Below are positions 49,001-58,000 of a stretch of 64,000 bases of DNA, piece after piece; positions within the stretch are counted from its first letter, which is position 1, and every line of letters begins with the position of its first letter. The position numbers and the translations under genes were made by a program. The notes beneath the pieces are model-generated. The model did no database searches. It saw only the letters and a list, made by a program, of their open reading frames with translations, and was not told the origin of the DNA. This DNA comes from Crocodylus rhombifer (taxonomy: Eukaryota > Chordata > Crocodylia > Crocodylidae): contig JAVSML010024441.1 of the NCBI GenBank assembly GCA_038503035.1, positions 1 to 64,000 of the forward strand. The letters run 5' to 3'.

Positions 49001-52000
49001 TGACTACTATTGTGACAGAGGTTGTATCTAAATAAATTGCTGGGGCCTTGGCAAGTTGTTTTAATCTCTGCTCCTACTACATTAAGCTGTAGGTAAATGT
49101 GCTAAGGGATGTGGGGTGCTTGGACAATGTGATGGTTTATCTAAATATAGAGGCATCCCCTCCTGACTTAGGATACTATGTCTACAAAAGAGAAGTTTTT
49201 GCTGCAAGGTGTCCTTCAGAAGATTGCATTGTGCCAAGGTTCTGCCTAGATGGACCACTGAAAGTTGAAGGAATATCATAGGATACATGTGCACTACAGA
49301 AGGAATTAAGTAAATTGTGTGTGTCTGCTATTTTATCTTGGCTGGCACCTTGCTTTAGGTAACCTTGAATGGGACACTGAAGGATATTACTGTAGATAAT
49401 AAAACACCATAGTGGCTTAACATGGTACAAGAACTTAAAGCTACATGGGTCGCAGCCAAGTTTTAGGTGTCGCGTCTTGTAATGAAGTACTCCACCTATC
49501 TGATATTTTTCAGGAAATGGAGCATGTCAAGTTTGATAAGACACGGAGAAGTCATGCTTGTTCAGAGTCACTCAGGAGACATCTGAAAGACTGCTGAGGT
49601 GTTTTCTATTTAAATGGCTTGGCAGTATACTTGTGATGCTGAGTTTAGTGTAACCTTAAAGTTTCAGATGGAAGTAGAAGTCTTGACTTCCTACCTCTAG
49701 CTCCAGTGGATGGTTGACACTGAAGAATATAGTGGTTTTGCACAGGTGGAAAGACGACTCCACCCTGGCCTCACAGATGATCTATGTATCGTTCGGAATA
49801 TGTTTCAGAGCCATCGTTACCTGGGAGGCATAGATATGCTTGCGGCCCTCTTGCATCTCCATGTGTTGGACATCCCCTTTGACTACCTTGGTCTCATCTG
49901 CCTTTTTAAATTCCCATTGGCTGGAATGTATTTAAATTGTCCCAAGAGGTTCAGGTCTCCACTTCTGGGCAGAGTACTCAGTAACTTCATGGAAAGAAAG
50001 GATGAAGTTTTACTTTAGGGTTCAAAAGCTTTCATTTTATCTCTTGCAGACCTAGATTAGAATCCCACTGGAGTTCAGAAATGCAATTCTGTCGGTCATC
50101 TTGGGGCTTGCCTCATGCAAGGTTGCAGTGGTTTAAATCAAAGCGTGATCACAGATTTGTTCAGGCTGGAGGGACCTGTAATCCATCTCCCTTTCCAGAG
50201 ATTGGATCAACTATTCCTAAACCATCTCTGATGGATATTTGTCTCTCCCATTCTTTAAAATCTCCCATGAAGGGAATTCTTCAACCTCCTGAAATAACCT
50301 GTTCCAGGACTTAACTATCCTTCAAGTTAAAAAGATTTTTTGTAATCTCTGATTGCAGCCTGACTTTTTGCAGATTCATGACTACTACTTCTCCTGCTCC
50401 TGATGACCATGACAACAGTTGATCACCAATCCCTATAACCACCTCTTTCTTACATGTTTAAAGACCATCATCATGTCCTTTTAGTCTTCTCTTTTGTAGA
50501 CTAAACAAACCCAGTTCTTTCAACCTTTCTCAAAGGTCATGATTTCTAAACCTCTTATCCTTTTCCCTACTCTCCTCTGGACTCTCTCCAATCTGTTTAC
50601 ATCTTTATTAGTGTGATGTCCAAATCTGGATACAGTCCTTCAGCTGAGGCCTCATCAATGCCAAGCAGAGCAAAATAATGACCTCCTGTGTCTTTGACAA
50701 GACACTCCTGTGAATACCTCCCAGAGTGATGTATTTTTTCGCAAGAGCCTCACATTGTCGACTTGTATTCAGTTTGTTGTCTGCTGTAATCCATCACTCT
50801 TTTCCTACAAAGCTGCTGCCAAGCCAGTCGTCCCTCATTTGGTATTAGTTCAGTTGATATTTTCCTTCCTGAGTTGTACTGCTTTGCTCTTGTCTTTATT
50901 AGGTTTTAGTCCATTTCTACGATTATCAAGATCATTTTGATTTCTAATCTTGTCCTCCAAAGTGCTCGCAAAACTCCTTTGGCTTAACATCATCCAGAGA
51001 CGTTATCGGTGCACTCTCCTCCATCATCCATGTTATTAATGAAGATACTGAATTATACCATCCCTAAGCTAACCTCTGAATATGTGACTCATTAACTGAA
51101 ATGAGAGTATCCATACAAAGGTTACACCGGCTTAACTATATTGGCTTACACTTGTGCAGCTTTGTGTGTGGACAAGGCCTTCGTTACTCACCTTCAAGCT
51201 TGAAAGGAAGCTTGACTCATTCATCTGGCCTGGTCCTTTCCACCTGCAAGGAATACAACAGGTGGTCCACCAAACTAGTCCCAGCAGACCATCCAGTCCA
51301 TAAGAACCAGGCAACCTTGGGATCTATCCACCATTACCTACCCAAATCTTCCCCCTAGTCCAGGGCTTTCATTGCAAGGCACTTACCTTCCCACACCAGT
51401 AGCCCCTGTTGCTTTTTGTGCCATCCAACCTGATCCTCATCTCCAGGGCTTTCATGCTCCTCTCATCTTGATGGGCCCCTTCAGCTGACCTTGGAGTTCC
51501 ATCTTAAGCCCTGGTATTAAACCGGCTCTTTTTAGCAGTCACTTCATTCCTCCATCAGCAGCTATTTCAAACAGAGGACCCTTACGACATGGACAAGTTA
51601 TGCACCTCCAGACGAGAAGCCAGGACCCACTGCCTCTGCAGTCTGTCTTTCTGCACTGGGCATCATCAAAGCTTTTTAACATCTGAGTCCTGGGCAGGAG
51701 GGCAGTTACTATCTATTTCTGCTTTTCTCTCTAGCATGCGGAGATGGTTCAGTGATGGGCTTGTTTTTCTTTCTTTTTGGTGCTATTTCTGCATGAAATA
51801 CCAGTGTGGAAATAGCAACTTATCAGCCATCCAAAATAAAACCAGCTCTGTTTGTATTTCTAAGTGGATATATTTCTACCTTGTTTCCTCTGTGTGTGTG
51901 TTTGTCTGGTCTGGTCTGCTCTGGGGGTCTGTGCTGAAGTATTAGTCCTCTGGCAGCACAAAAAAAGTACGTGTCAACTAAATTCAGGTGCCACATTGGC

Positions 52001-55000
52001 AGCCTTGGGCAATAAAATCTATTCATAAGAAATATTAACTCTTAACCATTTTGTGGCATTGGTTATATATTTAGTGCAGTACTCTGCTTGATGGGAATGC
52101 TATTTTACCATAGCAGTTTGGGTTTGAATCATCTGGGATTTTCTATGAATTGATTTGTCTTGCGTCAAGCACTGAATAAAATTGCCAAAGCCAAAGTAAT
52201 TTGGCTCCTGGCTTTTTAATGTTGATAAATATAATTTCCACCTTCTCAGGTTTCTACTGTGGAATTATTGTATGCAAAAACAAGTGTGCTTGTCAGGGAA
52301 TGAGAGGTTCTTCACTGGCTTCAGCAGACCCTGGTTCAGAGATCCGATGTGGGTAGAGCAGTTGTCCAGCTGCTAATGGGAATGTCATAGTTTCATAGTT
52401 GTTTGAGGCTGGAAGGGATCTTACAGATCATCGGGTCCAGCCCCCCTGCACTTGGGTAGGAAAAGACCACTGGGGTCAAATGACCCCAGCAAGATGGGTG
52501 CCAAGATGCTTTTTGAAGATCGCCAGGGTGGGTGACTGTACCACCTCTGAAGTTGGAAGAGGCTTCCCCCCGTAAGTATGTTATTGGGTGTTTTCTTTGT
52601 CTTCAATTGAAGCACCCAGTACTGGCCCTTTTGAGATGGAGCAGTGAGCTAAATGGGTCCTGGTGTGGTCCAGCTGGGCAGTTCTTCCCAATCCTTAGTG
52701 GAGCCGCTCATTCTGGGATAGTAAAAGGCTCTTCTTAGCATAACTGATATGATTTGACTTCCATTTTATTCCTCTCCTCCACTTTGTGTCCCCTTTCTCT
52801 GTGGCTTCCCTGCTTTTCCCCAGCTCCCCCGAAGAGTGTTCATTGAGGCGGTGGTAACCACTCAGGATAAAATGCCATGTGCAGTCTTACAGATGGGCAC
52901 TGCCCAGTACAAGAGATGGGAGCAGCAGGCACGCAGGAGCTGTTCCTGCAACACGAATAAGGCTACAGTTTGGGTACCTTCTCGAGATCGGTCTGCTGCT
53001 TTCTCTGCAGCTGAAGGGGCACCTTGGCACAGGGGGAGCGGAGTGAGTCTGGGTCATTCTTCTCCTCTGCCCCTGCATTCAGCCTCCAGGTTGGAAAGCA
53101 GCGATAGCCTATAATGAATTAAAAGCCCTCAAGCCTGTGTTTATACAGTCACAAGAGCTATGCCTTGTAACCATTTGCATGATCAAAACAAATAAATGTA
53201 CGCCTGAGATTTATGAGTGTTACTTGGGCACTGTTGCCTGATTATGGGGTTGTTACAGCAATAAATGAACTGTGTCCTAAAAAGGGATGAGCCAGGTCAT
53301 TTGCACTGAACAATCCAGTGATTTTCCCCTCTTGTTTTGTTTTCAAACGGCTCATGAATGTGCTCTCTGTTATGTCCAGTTTGCTGTTTGGATACTTACA
53401 GGGTGCCGCCAGTTCAGTGAGAGTAATCAGTATTTGAAATTCAAGCTGCTTTAATTGGATGGAGTCACATATTGTGTTTCTGTCTGCTGACTGAACGAAA
53501 GGTATGCCTGCGCTGGAAAAAAAAAAAAATCTTGTGATCTTAACTCAGGTTGGCTAAACTGAAGTAGCTAACTCAGGTTAAAATAACAGAGAAGACAAGG
53601 CAACTTGACTTTTAATTTGAGGTTGCAGGGTAAGTTCAAGCCAAAGAACAAGCCTGAGGTTGAATTCAGATTGCAAACCCAAGTTACCTTGCCTTCACGT
53701 TAATGCGGTCACTTAGTTAACTTGGATTAGCTGACCCAAGTTAAAAACATGCTTTTTGTTCAGCATAAATGTACTTCCACCTCTGAAAGTGAAAAGTCTG
53801 GTGCTGATGCTTATAACTCCACATTCACATTTCTCAAACATTAAGTTAAAAAGTAGCTATCTGGGGCATAAGTCCACACTCATTTGTGCTTGCCTTTCCA
53901 CAAGCACACACCAGTCCGTGAATATAGTAGAGAAAATTAAGTCTGACTAAACATTCAATTTAGTACCTCTAGGTATATTCTTGCAGCGTGTACTGAGTTT
54001 TAACTCTGTCTGTGAACTTCTGTCACACACTGAGATAATGTCCAGACTAGGATGTATGTGTTAGTTAATAGGTTGTAAACATGGCCTTGTCCTTAGAATA
54101 GGCAAAGTTTAACACCGTAAGAAGTGCATGTGTTGATTGTGGTTAGTTTAGCATGACCAGCTAGCACGAGTTTAAAGACGGTAAGGCCATGCAGTTTGCT
54201 ACAGCAAGACCTGTGTTTAAGCCAACAAGTTTTCAGACAGGACCATTTAGTCTAGGCAGGGCTTATATTATCTTGCTTTGTAAGGATGATAGAAACCTGG
54301 CTTTTGGTCCCAAGAACATACTCGTATAGCACTTCCATAAGAGAGCCCTGATCTTATTGCAATACAAACCAAAGCATTACTTACTAGACGTTTCTCTATC
54401 TTTATTCCCTCAAATCAGTGACAGCCATCCAGCCACCCCATTAGCCCAAAGGAGTCCTAGAAACCGGCTCTGTCTGAGCATACAATCCCACAGCAAATGA
54501 AGGTGTGGGTTGTGGCAGACATTCACATAACCACATTAACGCTAATCTCATTAGCACGGGTACTCATAGCAGTGAAGATGTGTCAGCAGGGGCTTCAGCG
54601 TGATTAGCTATTAAGCTAGCATGCACTGCAGTCCCATCTTTGTGCTGCTGTGTGGACGTATTGAGAGAAGCTCCAGAGACCTTTCCTGCTTCTTAGCACT
54701 AGCACCCTACTGATTTTTCTTTTATTTTCTTCTTGGTTTCCTCTCTGCATGTGCACATACTGAAAAGTACCTAGGAATTTATAGGCAGGCATTTAAACTA
54801 TTTAGAACATTAAGGAAGAAGCGCAGTGAGAAACAGTTGAGTTATAGCCTTATTCTTGACAGCCATTAGTAGCACCTGTAGTTCTTGCTGCTCTCTTACC
54901 TTGCAGTGTTTCTATTAGCGCGAGTACATTTGCACGGGGAAGCAGGCTAAGCAGGCCTTGGCTTGAATGCCCAGCCTGAGAGGAATGCAGACAGTCTGGC

Positions 55001-58000
55001 AGAGTGCAGGTTAAATAAAGTTTGCCTTGGCAGAGCCTGTGTTCTTGGATGTACTACGAGCCGCTGGGGCGTAGTGGTGACGGAATTGCAAGCATGAGCG
55101 TGAGCTGCCAAGTGGGCCGGCTCTTCGGATGCTGCTGTCTGCAGGGACTCTTGAAGGACTGGAGAAACTGCAGTTTCTTCTCCCGCCCCGGATAACACTT
55201 GACTGTTGTTTGTAGAGACAGGGACAGAGTAGAGATGGGGCTGCAAATTTCCCAGATCAAGCCGTACTACATCCTTCTCTTCAATGCAGTGGAGCTGAGA
55301 CCTGGTTCCCTTGAAATCAGCGGGTCTTGCCGTTGACTTCAGTAGTATCGGGGTTCAGCTTACAATTCCCCCAGTGCTGAAGTGTACCACACGCTACAGA
55401 AACATTTTGAGAGGCAGTGAGAGCTTGGAAGTCCATGTCTGATTGACAGCAGTGGTAACTGCTGTTACTTGAGAGAGTGGTTTAATGTCTTGGCTGGTGG
55501 GTACCTGCAGTTGATTTAGTAACATTTCCTGGCCAGCGTGGCTGGTGCCAATGGCTGCTTTTGCAGCGGCTGCACATGCCTCTCAGCCCTTATGTGGAGT
55601 GACATTCCCCTGGGCACAGCCTCAGGATTTGCAGGTCGTTACCGTATAAAGGGCGCAGTCCTGTCACAGCAGGAGGGCCGACAAGACATGTTATTGGCAG
55701 GTTCATACTTTGCTTTTAATGGATGTGCAGCGCAGAGTGTTGGATGCGAGATGCAATGATTTCATGACTTTCTGGTGATGGAGTTGAGCTGTAAGAGATG
55801 CAGGGGGTGGGGAACAGGCCAGTGAGATGGATAAAAAGAACCACGTCATTCACCCCTCTCTGTCCTAGGTGTTTATGGCTTTGATCTCCAGAAGGACCTT
55901 GAATAATTCCCTAGGGCCTCCAAGCTAGTTTCACCCCTGAGCACCTTCCCTTGTACCTGCCTTGGCTTTTCTTCCCACTCCACCCCAAGTGAGAGCTGGC
56001 CTTGGGCACAGGCAGACTGATCCCTGAATGCTCACTCTCCCTGCCTGCCACAACCCCAGACCTGGGCTGCTTGCAGCTTTCCAAACACAGGCATTATGCT
56101 TGTCTAATTTGATGACATGAAACGCACAGCCTGTGCTCCCTCAGACAGAAATCACTAAAAAGTGACTGGCTCTGCCTATGTTTGCCTGTCTGTAAAATGG
56201 AATTAATAAGTTCTACCTGCATTGCAGGGGTGAGGAGGCTGAGCTAATTAACACTTGAGGAAGCAGCTGTGATATGCTCTAGGGCACTGCTGCAAAGAGC
56301 ACAGGATCTTATGAAGCCTGTTTCCCCTGTCTAGGAGTCTTGGACTGGCAGGAGGTGTCTGGGGGAATGCCTGCTCTTCTCCTGTTTGACCCCTCTCTTT
56401 CTCTGTAGATGGTTAGAAGTGCAGGTGGCCAACCTGACCTGCACTCAGCACTGGGTCCAGTACCTCCGGGTGCTGCAGGAGTCCATATGGCCAGGAGGAA
56501 TCTTACCGGTGGTGCCTAAGCCAGCCAGGACCCAGGAGCAGAAGAAGGCAGCAGCCGAACAGGCCTTGCAGAGCCTGATGGAAATACTGCCTGGTGAGTT
56601 TGCCGCAGCATAAATAACCAAGGGCTTCTAGCCACAGCATCAGGTTAATAGCCACAACCTCTTTTGAATAAGGCAGGGTTAGTCTTAGGAATCTGTTGCA
56701 TCTCTTGTTAAAGCCTCCCTTTTATTAACTCAAAGAACAGGTGCAAAGGAGATGCCTGGAGCCAGTCTCTTTTGTACTGTGGGTGTTGTACGCTGTGTGG
56801 GGGGTTACGCACTGCAGGAGGATACAGCCAAATGAACCAGAGCTTTGAAGACTTGACAGCCACCATTGGGAACAGAACCAGGCAGAGACTACCCCTTTCC
56901 CTCTCCTCTCCTCTTCCCTGCCCTCATCGCATTTGGCATTAAACCATTTGAAAAATAGCACCTCTCTCTGCAGTTTTGACACCATTATCCACCACACTAT
57001 AATTCATGTCCTGGCAAATTTGCATGATGTTATGAATGGCCTATGTATGAAACTGCTGCTAGTGCCAGAGGTATTCTCAGTTAGTCTTAGCCCTGAGCGA
57101 CTCCAGTCACCTTAGATAATTCGCACAAGCTCCTCAGGAAACAGCAGTGATGCGAGAGCCTCCAGTCTGGCATCTCCTTGATATGAGCTATCTCGTTTTG
57201 TGCCCTCTGTATTGGTGATTTACTAGGTGATGCATTTCCCTCTGAGCTACTCATTAATGAATTGGTGTCGCAGGATTCTGGGCTGTGAAAGTACCATCCT
57301 TCAGAGGAGGCTGAAAACAGAGGTCTTTGCTGTTTATCTTTTAAGAATTTCAGGGGGAGGTTTGTGGGGGTACTTTTCCTTCACATTCAACCTCATAAGC
57401 CCTGGTGTCCTGGCCAGGTGGTCATCTTTCACATTACCATCTGCCAGCATCTCATATTGTGATTCTGTATGCTTGAAAACAGCTGCAGCTGAATCCCTCT
57501 GTGAGTAATTTATACAACACTGTATCATTAGTATTTATTATTTGCATTACCGTAATGCCAAGAGCCCTCTGTGTCTCTGTGAGGAAGGGCATTTTCTACA
57601 TATGTTGTTTATTACTACTAGCTAGCAGCTTTCACAGCAGCCTGGAAGCCATCTCCCACATTTCGTTCTGAAACTGGATGTCATTCTGATATTAAGGCTG
57701 AGCTTATGGCATGTTTATTTTTTTGGCACTTCTGCAATCAGAGGACAAATCCGTGTCTTTGGCTAATTGATTAATCTGTTACCCAAGTCATTTTTGCAGC
57801 CACTGCATAGAAGTCCATAGTGAGGTAAGTTTGCCCTGGATTGCATATTGACCTTTAAAACCTGTGTCTGTCTCTGATGTTAACAGACATAATCCTGGAA
57901 ATCCTGGGGACAAGCAAATGTCAACTGAGCTGGAACTTGGTACTTGAGTCTCTGCATCAACCCATCATGAACAGGTAGTGTTGGTCATGGGCCTCTCTTA

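Larger units (their letters stand above)
33369..56408 (+). other. SNX19 intron 8, 23 kb
   Basis: The interval between exons 8 and 9 shows no nested gene. It is filled with MIR, hAT, CR1 and palindromic elements listed separately. Stretches of 36000-40600 and 42400-47300 contain little I can name beyond a microsatellite and a GC-rich patch (36560-36640). Confidence 0.8.
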
